From positions 625,501 to 689,500 of the forward strand of contig NZ_CP090095.1 in assembly GCF_021391675.1 (NCBI RefSeq): DNA of 64,000 nucleotides, in the 5' to 3' direction. Every line of letters begins with the position of its first letter. The first letter of the stretch is position 1. The notes beneath the pieces are model-generated. The model was not told the DNA's origin. It ran no database searches and saw nothing but the letters and a program-made list of their open reading frames with translations. The DNA comes from Neorhizobium galegae (lineage in GTDB: Bacteria; Pseudomonadota; Alphaproteobacteria; Rhizobiales; Rhizobiaceae). Shown here in pieces: positions 16,235 through 25,057 of this stretch. The translations under genes were made by a program, and so were the position numbers.

Positions 16235-16441
16235 TCCGTCTACCAGATCGCGGCAGCCTCGAAAAGCCGGTGGAAAGATTTTCGCAGCAGATCTCCGCGA
16301 CGTCCGGCAAAGGCCCCGACATATCCTGTCCTTATTTTTGGCCATGGTGCAGTCGAAGGCGGTGCTTGCAGTTCCGCGGCGGAGAGGTTACCGAAACGTA
16401 AACTCCCGCGCAGTGGGATTGAGTATGAAGAAGGACCGGCA

Positions 16442-17668
16442 GTGAGCGGTTTGGAAACGGCCATCAGAAACGCACTGGATCGCTCGAACCGGGCGGACCG
16501 GGAGATCAGGGCGCGTATTTATCAGTCGGCGCGCCAGGCACTGGATGCCGGCCTTCGCAAGCAGGGCGTCAGCGACCGGCTGATCATCATGCAGCAGCAT
16601 GAACTCCTGGAGCGGAAGATCCACGAAATCGAAATGGCGGAAGTGCAGCGCTTGGCCGAACCGGCGCAGGAACCCGTCGTTGAGCTCGACCCGGAGCTGC
16701 CATATGCCGCGGAATCTATGGCCGTGGAGTCTCCGGTCATGGAGGCTCGCCCGCGACCGGATGCGCCGCAACGGCCGGCGGCACCTTCGCCTGTCGCGCC
16801 ATCCATCGATACCGTTTCGGGAGAGACGCGCGCTCCATCCGCTACTGCGATGTCCTCCGGCGATCTCGGCGGCGTCAGCCCCGCGCGCGGCGCGCGGATC
16901 GAAGCCGAGCCATTCCAGCCGGAACCGCCGGCGAAAGCGGCAAAGCCGGGCAAGCCGAACAGGAACGCCCGCCGGTCCTCCGATAGTGGACTGGACGTTC
17001 CCCCGGAACGGGCCGCCAAACCGCGAAAGCGTCGGGGTTTCCTGTCGCATCTCCTGACCTGGGTCATCACCCTCGGCGTGGTCGGCGGCGCCTGCTGGTG
17101 GTTCTATCAATCCGGCCTGGTGCAGTCGATCGTCGAAGAGGCGATGAAGTCGGCCGACCGCTCGGTCGCCGGTCAGGGGGCGGGAGGCCCGGTCGCCTTC
17201 GATCCGCGCCGCGGTTTTTCCGACGAGTGGGTGGAAATCTTCGTGCCCTCCAAGGCGGCGGAAATGAAAGCCGGCGGCCAGGCGAAAGTCGAGGCGGTGG
17301 CCGCATCGGAAGGGCAGGCCGTCCGCATCGCATCGGCGACGTCAGGCGACGGCGGCGATGTCTCGGTCGAAGTGCCGCCGGAAGTGCTGCGCGAAATGGC
17401 CGGCAAGAGCTCGACGGTAGCCCTGACCCTGCAGTCGGGGCAGAACAGTTCCGTGCAGCTGTCGGTCCGCTGCGATTTCGGAAGCCTCGGCAACTGCAGC
17501 CGTCATCGCTTCACGGCAACGCAGGAGAAGCTGGAGGCGCTCTTCCGGGTGACCTTCGAGCGGTCGCTTGCCCCCAACCGGCCCGGCCGCCTGATCTTCA
17601 ACAGCGGCATCGACGGCGCCGACCGGGCGGTGCTGCTCTATTCGGTGCGCATCCTGCCCGGCCAATGA
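16442..17668 (+). CDS. Single-pass membrane protein of unknown function
   Basis: A 408-residue protein with a GTG start and AAGGA about 10 nt upstream. Residues 1-75 form a charged helical cytoplasmic domain. A proline/alanine-rich linker (about 75-190) leads to one membrane segment, LLTWVITLGVVGGACWWFYQ (about 205-225). The remaining 180 residues are a beta-rich presumed periplasmic domain with two cysteines (SVRCDF, GNCSRH). No known family recognised. It is convergent with ppk2, 3 bp apart. Confidence 0.75.
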   Translation: MSGLETAIRNALDRSNRADREIRARIYQSARQALDAGLRKQGVSDRLIIMQQHELLERKIHEIEMAEVQRLAEPAQEPVVELDPELPYAAESMAVESPVMEARPRPDAPQRPAAPSPVAPSIDTVSGETRAPSATAMSSGDLGGVSPARGARIEAEPFQPEPPAKAAKPGKPNRNARRSSDSGLDVPPERAAKPRKRRGFLSHLLTWVITLGVVGGACWWFYQSGLVQSIVEEAMKSADRSVAGQGAGGPVAFDPRRGFSDEWVEIFVPSKAAEMKAGGQAKVEAVAASEGQAVRIASATSGDGGDVSVEVPPEVLREMAGKSSTVALTLQSGQNSSVQLSVRCDFGSLGNCSRHRFTATQEKLEALFRVTFERSLAPNRPGRLIFNSGIDGADRAVLLYSVRILPGQ

Positions 17669-17671
17669 CCT

Positions 17672-18550
17672 TTATCTGAGGAACTTCGGGCCGAAACCGA
17701 AGATCTTGTCGTCGATCTCGCCGATAGCGTCCTTGTCCTTCCCCTCATAGTCGAGCGACAGGATGTGGCGAATGACGTTGAGGCGGGCGCGGCGCTTGTC
17801 GTTGGCCCGCACGACCGCCCAGGGCGTCTCCTTGTTGTGGGTCTTTTCAAGCATCGCGTCGCGTTTCTCGGTGTAGTCGTCCCATTTGTTGAACGCGGCG
17901 ATATCCATCGGCGACAGTTTCCAGATCTTGAGCGGATCGTGCCGCCGGTCATGGAAACGCTTGAGCTGCATCTCGCGGCCGATATCCAGCCAGAACTTGA
18001 AGAAGATGATGCCTTCGTCGGAAATCGTGTCCTCGAAGCGAGGAACTGCCTTCATGAAGTCCTTGTACTGTTCCGGCGTGCAGAAACCCATCACCGGCTC
18101 GACCCCGGCCCGGTTGTACCAGGAGCGGTCGAACAGTACGATCTCCCCCGAGGTCGGGAAATGTGAGATGTAGCGCTGGAAATACCACTGACCGGCCTCG
18201 GTCTCCGTCGGTTTGTTGAGCGCCACCACGCGGGCCGAACGCGGATTGAGATAGGCATTGATCGAAAAGATCGTGCCGCCCTTGCCGGCCGCATCGCGGC
18301 CCTCGAAAAGCGCCATCATCCGCTTGCCGGTCGCCTTCAGCCAGAACTGCACCTTGACGAGTTCGACCTGCAGCTTTTCGAGCTGCTTTGCGTATTTGTC
18401 CTTGTCCAGCTTGTCGTCATGGGGATATCCGCCGGAGCTAAGCGCATGTTCCTCGATCCAGGCCGGCAGTACCGGATCGTCGATATCGAACTGCTTGAGC
18501 TTGCCGTTGATGTCGATGCTGACTGCCCGGCTTTCGGTTTTATCCGCCAT
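17672..18550 (-). CDS. ppk2: Polyphosphate kinase 2
   Basis: A 292-residue class I PPK2. Walker [10 protein letters not shown] lies at 84-92 and the lid/Walker B segment [18 protein letters not shown] follows. It uses polyphosphate to phosphorylate nucleoside diphosphates. The ATG at 18550 has GGAGGA upstream; an in-frame extension to 18649 has no site. It is divergent from a PhoR-type kinase, so both genes concern phosphate. Confidence 0.93.
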   Translation of the reverse strand: MADKTESRAVSIDINGKLKQFDIDDPVLPAWIEEHALSSGGYPHDDKLDKDKYAKQLEKLQVELVKVQFWLKATGKRMMALFEGRDAAGKGGTIFSINAYLNPRSARVVALNKPTETEAGQWYFQRYISHFPTSGEIVLFDRSWYNRAGVEPVMGFCTPEQYKDFMKAVPRFEDTISDEGIIFFKFWLDIGREMQLKRFHDRRHDPLKIWKLSPMDIAAFNKWDDYTEKRDAMLEKTHNKETPWAVVRANDKRRARLNVIRHILSLDYEGKDKDAIGEIDDKIFGFGPKFLR

Positions 18551-18710
18551 GATGGTGCTTCCTCCGATCGATCCGCCGTACGAGGCGGTAGCCGATATGT
18601 AACGCAAGTTCGAAATTCCGCTACTCTCCGGATGGCGCCAATTTTCCAATATCCCAACGGAAGCGATGTATATCTGTCATGCAAGGGATATATGAGCGCG
18701 TGTTCAACCT

Positions 18711-20012
18711 GTGAAAGCTGCGAGTCTGTCTGTGGAGTCGGTACTGGAGAAATGGCGTCGGGGTCTGGGCACGCTCGTTGCGAGGGGCCGCCAGGAACGA
18801 GCCCTGTTGCTGCTTCTGACCCTCTTGGCGATGATAGCATTCCTGATCGGCATGGACTGGGTGGGCGTCCTGGTGGGTTGGCTGCTCCTGGTGCTGGTCG
18901 TCGTCGGCCGCAAGCCTGCCGCTCTTCCGCCGCCGGTGCTCGAGGTCGCCGAGAAAGAGCAGCCGGGCTTTCAGCCGTTACCCAAGGTGGCGGCAACGCT
19001 CGGTGCCTTGGATATTCCGGCTTTCGTGCTCGGCGAGGACGTCACGGTCCTCTATCAGAACAAGGCTGCCGAAAGGGCCTTTGGAATTCTTTCTCCCGGT
19101 TCGCACCTTTCGGCCCGACTGCGGTCCCCCGGCATTCTCGACATGGTGCGGGAAACCATCGCGACCGACGAGCCGAACCAGATCGAGCACTCCGAGCGGC
19201 TGCCCTCGGAGCGCGTCTATACCCTGCGCATCGCCCCCATCGATCTGGGCCAGCCGATCCAGCAAAGCTCGGAAGGCGTAGCGCAGAAGCTCTATCTCCT
19301 TTCCTTCCGGGACATTTCGGAACTGCGCCGCATCGACCGGATGCGCTCGGATTTCGTCGCCAATGCCAGCCATGAGCTGCGCACCCCGCTTGCGTCGCTG
19401 AGAGGCTTCATCGAGACCCTGCAGGGGCCGGCGCGCTCCGATCCCGCCGCGCACGAGCGGTTCCTGGCCATCATGTTCGACCAGGCAACGCGCATGAGCC
19501 GTCTCGTCGACGACCTCATGTCGCTGTCGCGCCTGGAGCTCAAATCCCATATCGCTCCGGATCAGACGATCGACCTGAAGCCGCTGATCGGCCATGTGCG
19601 GGATGCGCTGGTGCCGCTCGCCGACGACCTCGGGGTGGAAATCCGCACGCATCTGCCGGAAGGCAAGGTGGAGGTGCTGGGCGACCGCGACGAGCTTGTT
19701 CAGGTTTTCGAGAACCTGATCGAGAATGCCTGCAAATATGGCCAAGAAGGCAAATTCGTGGACGTTTATCTGCGCAACGGCGCTTCCGATCCGGTGGAAG
19801 TGACCGTTGTCGACCAGGGACCGGGCATTCCGGCCGAGCACGTTCCGAGGCTGACGGAGCGCTTCTACCGGGTCAGCGTGGCCGACAGCCGTTCCAAGAA
19901 AGGGACGGGCCTCGGCCTTGCAATCGTCAAGCACATCCTGACCCGCCACAGAGCCCGCCTGATCGTGAAATCGGAAGTCGGCAAGGGAAGCGAGTTCACC
20001 GTCAGGTTCTGA
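18711..20012 (+). CDS. phoR: PhoR-type phosphate sensor histidine kinase
   Basis: A 433-residue membrane kinase. Two hydrophobic segments lie within residues 30-66, a PAS domain at about 95-205, the HisKA box SHELRTPLASLRGF with His221, then N, G1 (DQGPGIP) and G2 (GTGLGL) ATP-binding boxes. The layout equals PhoR, which phosphorylates PhoB under phosphate limitation. In many rhizobia phoR is followed by pst genes and phoB; here a PACE-like gene follows on the other strand, so the kinase stands alone. The start is GTG. A CTGTCAT half Pho-box lies at 18674-18680. Confidence 0.85.
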   Translation: MKAASLSVESVLEKWRRGLGTLVARGRQERALLLLLTLLAMIAFLIGMDWVGVLVGWLLLVLVVVGRKPAALPPPVLEVAEKEQPGFQPLPKVAATLGALDIPAFVLGEDVTVLYQNKAAERAFGILSPGSHLSARLRSPGILDMVRETIATDEPNQIEHSERLPSERVYTLRIAPIDLGQPIQQSSEGVAQKLYLLSFRDISELRRIDRMRSDFVANASHELRTPLASLRGFIETLQGPARSDPAAHERFLAIMFDQATRMSRLVDDLMSLSRLELKSHIAPDQTIDLKPLIGHVRDALVPLADDLGVEIRTHLPEGKVEVLGDRDELVQVFENLIENACKYGQEGKFVDVYLRNGASDPVEVTVVDQGPGIPAEHVPRLTERFYRVSVADSRSKKGTGLGLAIVKHILTRHRARLIVKSEVGKGSEFTVRF

Positions 20013-20080
20013 AGCAGGCAGGATGACATCCGCACCGTCCGCGGCGCGGATTATTCGATAGAAACCTCGAGGAGGCGGCG

Positions 20081-20518
20081 TCAGGCCGCCTCGGTCTGCC
20101 GTTGCCATTCCGGCAACGGAAAGATGCGGTCATAGGCCCAGTTGAACACGAAGGCATAGACCACGTAGAAGACCGCGAACGACACGTCCATCGTCAGCGC
20201 ATGCATGAGGCTGACACCGAGATACCAGGCGATCAGCGGCAGAAGCGCGATCAGCAGACCAAGTTCGAACAGCACCGCATGCGCCACGCGTATTGCGGTG
20301 TTCTTCTGCGTGCCGCCGGTAAAGCGCTGCATCAGATGGTCGAAGCCGAGATTGTAGAGATAGTTCCAGCCGGTGGCGATCGTCGCGCTGCCGATGCCCA
20401 CCACGCCGATATCGGTGGGCGGCACGCCGAAGGCGAAGGAGCCGAGCGGTATGATGAGAGCGAGCCCGATCAGCTCGAAGCTGATGGCATGGCGGATACG
20501 GTCGCGTGTCGAACGCAT
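20081..20518 (-). CDS. PACE-like efflux transporter (paired bacterial transmembrane domains)
   Basis: A 145-residue protein with four membrane helices in two repeated units, each containing a GWNYLYN or NWAYDRIFP type motif. This is the arrangement of PACE-family exporters such as AceI, which expel chlorhexidine and short diamines. Substrate untested. Confidence 0.82.
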   Translation of the reverse strand: MRSTRDRIRHAISFELIGLALIIPLGSFAFGVPPTDIGVVGIGSATIATGWNYLYNLGFDHLMQRFTGGTQKNTAIRVAHAVLFELGLLIALLPLIAWYLGVSLMHALTMDVSFAVFYVVYAFVFNWAYDRIFPLPEWQRQTEAA

Positions 20519-20650
20519 GATGACCTCCTGGGTGCTTTCCGGGCCGTCCCGGAGTTTCTGCCCGAATGGGGGAGGTCGTCCTCACTGTCTTTAAAATAGG
20601 CGGGTCATGGCTCCGGAGCAAGGCTTGGCCGGCATATCTGCCATGCGCAA

Positions 20651-20677
20651 CAAAAAAGCGGGCCGGAGCCCGCTTTC
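20651..20677 (-). terminator. Terminator of gcrA
   Basis: On the minus strand AAAGCGGG-CTCCGG-CCCGCTTT is followed by TTTG, 30 bp after the gcrA stop. Stem and U-tract are complete. Confidence 0.9.
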
Positions 20678-20704
20678 GATCTTGCCCTCGTGTCGCGCCG
20701 CCGC

Positions 20705-21241
20705 TCAGACCCGAGCAGCAACCTTGCGGCGCTCGTTGACCGGCTGGTAGGCGAGCTTTGCGTGATAGCCGCAATAGGGCGAGGCATCCGGGGATTCGCA
20801 GCCACAGAAGTGGAAGTCGTCCTTGAGCGGATCGCCGACCGGCCACTTGCAGGTGCGCTCGGTGAGTTCGGTCAATGCGAGGCGACGGGAGATCGGCACC
20901 ACCACGTTGGAGGCGGGACGATATTCCATCTCCTGATAGGGTTCGATTTCAATCTCTTCCTTGACCATCGTCGCGCCGACGGCGCGAGTAACGGTCCGGG
21001 TGGTGACGCGCGATGCATAGTTCGGAGCCCTCGGCGCCGATGTCGTACGCTTGGCAGCCGATGAGCGGCCCGTCGCGACCGTGCCGCCGGCTTTCGCCCG
21101 GCCCGGCAGGCAGAGACGATGCACCTTGCCGATCACGGCATTTCGGCTTACGCCTCCGAGTTGTGCTGCGATCTGGCTGGCACTCAGGCCCTCCGACCAC
21201 AATCTTTTGAGCTTCTCGACACGCTCGTCTGTCCAGTTCAT
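20705..21241 (-). CDS. gcrA: GcrA cell-cycle regulator
   Basis: A 178-residue GcrA. The N-terminal helix-turn-helix WTDERVEKLKRLWSEGLSAS continues into GGVSRNAVIGKVHRL. The C-terminal sigma70-contact domain contains the conserved CKWPVGDP and a cysteine/histidine cluster (FCGCESP, YCGYHAKL). GcrA works with RNA polymerase sigma70 at promoters carrying methylated GANTC. The ATG at 21241 matches the family start; an in-frame extension to 21316 is not conserved. A CtrA-like box and several GANTC sites lie upstream. Confidence 0.95.
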   Translation of the reverse strand: MNWTDERVEKLKRLWSEGLSASQIAAQLGGVSRNAVIGKVHRLCLPGRAKAGGTVATGRSSAAKRTTSAPRAPNYASRVTTRTVTRAVGATMVKEEIEIEPYQEMEYRPASNVVVPISRRLALTELTERTCKWPVGDPLKDDFHFCGCESPDASPYCGYHAKLAYQPVNERRKVAARV

Positions 21242-21363
21242 GCCCGTTCTCCGCCTTTGAACGCCGCTGGCATGCAGAATCCTTCCACCTTTACTGCGAA
21301 AATCATTTCGCAGCACCCACTATATCTATGCTTGAGGTGACTAGTTCCGCCGCATGCAGTCTA

Positions 21364-21468
21364 GTAATTGATCTTTAACCTAGTGTGAGGCTGACTCCGT
21401 GGCAAGAGTCGGGGGAATCTGCGGGAATCGATTTCGTGGTTTTCCCCAACTTGCTGTCGGGGAGAGTC
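21364..21468. promoter_or_regulatory. CtrA-like box and GANTC cluster upstream of gcrA
   Basis: GTAA-N7-TTAAC at 21364-21379 matches the CtrA consensus TTAA-N7-TTAA at 7 of 8 positions. GANTC, the CcrM methylation site, occurs at 21393, 21406, 21415, 21425 and 21464, with one more at 21277 inside the gcrA leader. This points to cell-cycle control of gcrA, possibly also of argD. Confidence 0.6.
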
Positions 21469-21534
21469 ATTTTTGTCACATTGGCTGGCGCCTGGCGCTT
21501 TCCGGCCCGGGCCTGCCCAAAACGCCGAGCTTTG

Positions 21535-21563
21535 TTGACATTGATGGCCTAAACCCCGATAGT
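21535..21563 (+). promoter_or_regulatory. Putative sigma70 promoter before argD
   Basis: A consensus TTGACA (21535-21540) is followed after 17 bp by GATAGT (21558-21563), four of six matches to TATAAT. It would start transcription near 21570, about 80 nt before argD and right at the base of a strong hairpin. Confidence 0.45.
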
Positions 21564-21569
21564 GCCCCC

Positions 21570-21600
21570 GCCGCCCAGTGGGCGGCATTTTTGATTTTTT
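21570..21600 (+). terminator. Intrinsic terminator in the argD leader
   Basis: A perfect 7-bp stem GCCGCCC-AGT-GGGCGGC is followed by ATTTTTGATTTTTT. It points toward argD, lies 50 bp before its start codon, and no annotated gene ends here. It could terminate a small RNA made from the 21.4-21.6 kb region, or attenuate read-through into argDF. Confidence 0.7.
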
Positions 21601-21649
21601 CGGCCCCTTCCATGGGCCTTTCTGGACTGCCTAGAGGAGTGATGTCGCC

Positions 21650-22846
21650 ATGGCTGAAGCCGCGCTTTTCGACACGTTTGCCCGGGCTCCGCTGCGTTTC
21701 GAGCGCGGCGAGGGCGTATGGCTTGTGACGGAAAGTGGGGAGCGATATCTCGATTTCGGCTCCGGCGTCGCCGTCAATTCGCTTGGTCACGGCCATCCGC
21801 ACCTCGTCGGCGCGCTGAAGGCGCAGGCCGACAAGGTCTGGCACACGTCCAACATCTTCGAACAGCCGGGCCAGGAGACGCTGTCGCGTCGTCTCGCCGA
21901 CAATTCTTTCGCGGACAAGGTGTTCTTCACCAATTCCGGCGCCGAGGCGCTGGAATGTGCCATCAAGACCGCGCGCCGCTATCAGTTCGTGAAGGGCCAT
22001 CCGGAGCGCTTCCATATCATTACCTTCGAAGGCGCCTTCCACGGCCGCACGCTGGCGACCATCGCCGCCGGCGGCCAGGCAAAGTATCTCGAAGGTTTCG
22101 GCCCGAAGGTCGAAGGCTTCGATCAGGTGCCGTTTGGCGACATGGACGCCCTGAAGGCTGCGATCACCGATGCAACCGCGGCTATTCTGATCGAGCCGAT
22201 CCAGGGAGAGGGCGGTGTCCGGCCGGTCCCGAAGGAATTCCTCCAGGCGTTGCGCCAGGTCTGCGACGACAACGGTCTGCTGCTGATCTTCGACGAAGTG
22301 CAGACCGGCGTCGGCCGTTCCGGCAGGCTGTTCGCCTATGAATGGGCGGGCGTCGCGCCCGACATCATGGCGCTTGCCAAGGGCATCGGCGGCGGCTTCC
22401 CGCTCGGCGCCTGCCTTGCCACGGCGGACGCCGCGTCCGGCATGACCGCTGGCACCCATGGCACGACCTACGGGGGCAATCCGCTCGCCACGGCGGTCGG
22501 CAATGCCGTGCTCGACGTGATCCTGGGCGACGGCTTCCTGGAAAACGTCCGCGATGTCGCCTTGGTGTTGCGGCAGGGGCTCGCGAGCCTCAAGGACCGC
22601 TTCCCCGACGTCATCGAGGACATTCGTGGTGAAGGCCTGCTGCTCGGCGTGAAGGCGAAGGTGCCCGCGGGTGATCTGGTTGCCGCCATACGCGGCGAAT
22701 ACATGCTGACCATTCCGGCCGGCGACAATGTGGTGCGTCTCCTGCCACCGCTCACAGTCACAGCGGAAGAGGCCCGAGAGGGGCTTGCCCGCATCGAGAG
22801 GGCGGCGGAAAAGCTTTCCACCTCCGAGATGAAAAAAACGGCCTGA
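21650..22846 (+). CDS. argD: Acetylornithine aminotransferase
   Basis: A 398-residue class III PLP aminotransferase with [11 protein letters not shown], the YGGNPLA segment and the PLP lysine in [13 protein letters not shown]. It converts N-acetylglutamate semialdehyde to N-acetylornithine in arginine synthesis. GAGGAG lies upstream of the ATG. It is followed after 53 bp by argF and then hslO on the same strand. Confidence 0.96.
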   Translation: MAEAALFDTFARAPLRFERGEGVWLVTESGERYLDFGSGVAVNSLGHGHPHLVGALKAQADKVWHTSNIFEQPGQETLSRRLADNSFADKVFFTNSGAEALECAIKTARRYQFVKGHPERFHIITFEGAFHGRTLATIAAGGQAKYLEGFGPKVEGFDQVPFGDMDALKAAITDATAAILIEPIQGEGGVRPVPKEFLQALRQVCDDNGLLLIFDEVQTGVGRSGRLFAYEWAGVAPDIMALAKGIGGGFPLGACLATADAASGMTAGTHGTTYGGNPLATAVGNAVLDVILGDGFLENVRDVALVLRQGLASLKDRFPDVIEDIRGEGLLLGVKAKVPAGDLVAAIRGEYMLTIPAGDNVVRLLPPLTVTAEEAREGLARIERAAEKLSTSEMKKTA

Positions 22847-22899
22847 GCGGGCAAAAGCGGGACGCCGTTGCTGGTTTCCCGCTTCACAGGGAACATCAC

Positions 22900-23817
22900 A
22901 TGGCATCTCCCAAGCATTTCCTCGATCTTTCTGCCGTTTCCCCGGCTGATCTCAGGGCTATCCTCGACGACGCGAAGGTCCGCAAACAGGCGACCAAGGC
23001 CGGTACGGCGGAAAAGCCGCTCGCCGGCAAGATGCTGGCGATGATCTTCGAAAAGCCCTCCACCCGCACCCGCGTCTCCTTCGATGTCGGCATGCGCCAG
23101 CTCGGCGGCGAAACGCTGTTTCTGTCGGGTACCGAGATGCAGCTCGGTCGCGCCGAGACGATCGGCGACACGGCCAAGGTCCTGTCGCGTTACGTCGATG
23201 CGATCATGATCCGCACCACGGATCACGCCCGTATGCTGGAGCTTGCCGAACACGCGACCGTGCCGGTCATTAACGCCCTGACCGACGATACGCATCCCTG
23301 CCAGATCATGGCCGATATCATGACCTTCGAGGAGCATCGCGGGCCGATCGCCGGCAAGACGGTCGCCTGGACCGGCGACGGCAACAACGTGCTGCATTCC
23401 TTCGTGGAAGGTGCCGCCCGTTTCGGCTACCGCATGAACATGGCTGTGCCGATGGGCTCGGAACCCGCCGACAAGTTCCTCAACTGGGCGCGCAACAACG
23501 GCGGCAACATCATGCTTTGCCATGATGCCGAAAAGGCGGTCGCCGGCGCTGATTGCATCGTCACCGACACCTGGGTGTCGATGAACCAGGAGCACAAGGC
23601 ACGCGGCCACAACGTCTTTCAGCCGTTCCAGGTCAATGCCGAGCTGATGAAGCGTGCCGACAAGGATGCGCTGTTCATGCACTGCCTGCCGGCCCACCGC
23701 GGCGAGGAAGTCACCGACGAGGTGATCGACGGTCCGCAGTCGGTCGTCTTCGACGAGGCTGAAAACCGCCTGCACGCACAGAAGTCCATTCTCGCCTGGT
23801 GCTTCGGCGCCGTCTGA
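22900..23817 (+). CDS. argF: Ornithine carbamoyltransferase
   Basis: A 305-residue OTCase with the carbamoyl-phosphate motif FEKPSTRTR, the DDTHPCQ ornithine loop and HCLPAHR near the C-terminus. It forms citrulline from ornithine in the cytoplasm. Second gene of the argD-argF pair. Confidence 0.97.
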   Translation: MASPKHFLDLSAVSPADLRAILDDAKVRKQATKAGTAEKPLAGKMLAMIFEKPSTRTRVSFDVGMRQLGGETLFLSGTEMQLGRAETIGDTAKVLSRYVDAIMIRTTDHARMLELAEHATVPVINALTDDTHPCQIMADIMTFEEHRGPIAGKTVAWTGDGNNVLHSFVEGAARFGYRMNMAVPMGSEPADKFLNWARNNGGNIMLCHDAEKAVAGADCIVTDTWVSMNQEHKARGHNVFQPFQVNAELMKRADKDALFMHCLPAHRGEEVTDEVIDGPQSVVFDEAENRLHAQKSILAWCFGAV

Positions 23818-24029
23818 GTTCAACGTCCCGGATGGAGGACGCGGAGAGCTGGCGGCGGCAATCAACCTTGATTTTCGCCCCGCAATCCCCCATTTGTCGG
23901 CTTTCAACAATACGCCGTCTTCTGGACTGGCGTTTCAACACACATCGTCGACGTCTTTTCCTCCGGCCAGCGGTTCCGCTCGGGCTGGCGCTTGTGTAAA
24001 GGTTTGGGTCGGCGCGAAGGAGTGATGTC

Positions 24030-25019
24030 ATGGCGGAAGCGACTGTGGAACTCAACGAACTCGACTTTGCCGGAGACGATCGGGTCGTTCCCTTCCAGGT
24101 GGAGGGTCTCGACGTGCGCGGCCGTGCGGTCCAGCTCGGACCGCTTTTGAACACCATCCTCAGCCGTCACGAATATCCAGGCCCGGTCGCGCGGCTGCTT
24201 GCCGAGGCGATCGTGCTGACGGCCCTGCTCGGCACCTCGCTGAAATTCGATGGCAAGTTCACGGTGCAGACCAAGGGCGACGGCCCGGTCGATCTGCTGG
24301 TCGCGGATTTCTCGACGCCCGACAGCCTTCGTGCCTATGCCCGTTACGATGAAGAAGCCTTGGCCGCTGCCGTCGAGGAAGGCAAAACCTCGCCGCCCGA
24401 TCTCCTCGGACACGGAGTACTTGCCTTCACCATCGACCAGGGCCGCGGCATGCAGCCGTATCAAGGCATCGTGCCGATGGACGGCTCATCACTCGAGGAG
24501 ATCGCCGGCGTCTATTTCCGTCAGTCGGAGCAGATCCCGACCAAGGTCCGCCTGGGCGTCGCCGAGCTCTTCGACCGCGATGCCGATGGCAAGCCGCGTC
24601 ACAACTGGCGGGCAGGCGGGCTTGTCGCGCAGTTCCTGCCGCACGCGCCTGAGCGCATGCGCCAGCCGGACCTGCATGGCGGCGATGGTGACGAGCGCGA
24701 TTTCGAGTTCACCGAGGACGATTCCTGGGCCGAAGCCCGCACGCTGGTGGAAACCATCGACACCGACGAACTGACAGACCCACGGGTCGCAATCGAACGG
24801 CTGCTGTTTCGCCTGTTCCATGAGCGCGGGGTGCGGGTCTACGCGCCGCACCCGGTGTTCGACCGCTGCAGCTGCTCGCGCGACAAGATCAAGGGCGTTC
24901 TCTCGGGGTTTTCCGCCGAGGAGATCGAGGCGAGCGAGGAAGACGGCGAGATCGCCGTCACCTGCGAGTTCTGCTCGACCACCTATCGCTACACGGCCGA
25001 CGAATTCGCCGCAGCCTGA
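24030..25019 (+). CDS. hslO: Hsp33 redox-regulated chaperone
   Basis: A 329-residue Hsp33. The zinc-binding redox switch is intact at the C-terminus: CSCS, then CEFC about 35 residues later. Oxidation releases zinc and activates holdase activity against unfolding proteins. It follows argF after 212 bp in which no other gene was seen. A good terminator follows the stop. Confidence 0.95.
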   Translation: MAEATVELNELDFAGDDRVVPFQVEGLDVRGRAVQLGPLLNTILSRHEYPGPVARLLAEAIVLTALLGTSLKFDGKFTVQTKGDGPVDLLVADFSTPDSLRAYARYDEEALAAAVEEGKTSPPDLLGHGVLAFTIDQGRGMQPYQGIVPMDGSSLEEIAGVYFRQSEQIPTKVRLGVAELFDRDADGKPRHNWRAGGLVAQFLPHAPERMRQPDLHGGDGDERDFEFTEDDSWAEARTLVETIDTDELTDPRVAIERLLFRLFHERGVRVYAPHPVFDRCSCSRDKIKGVLSGFSAEEIEASEEDGEIAVTCEFCSTTYRYTADEFAAA

Positions 25020-25027
25020 TTATCGAA

Positions 25028-25055
25028 CGGCGGGAGTTTCCTCCCGCCGGTTTCG
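25028..25055 (+). terminator. Terminator of hslO
   Basis: A perfect 9-bp stem CGGCGGGAG-TTTC-CTCCCGCCG is followed by GTTTCGTTT. It lies between hslO and the convergent esterase gene. Confidence 0.85.
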
Positions 25056-25057
25056 TT

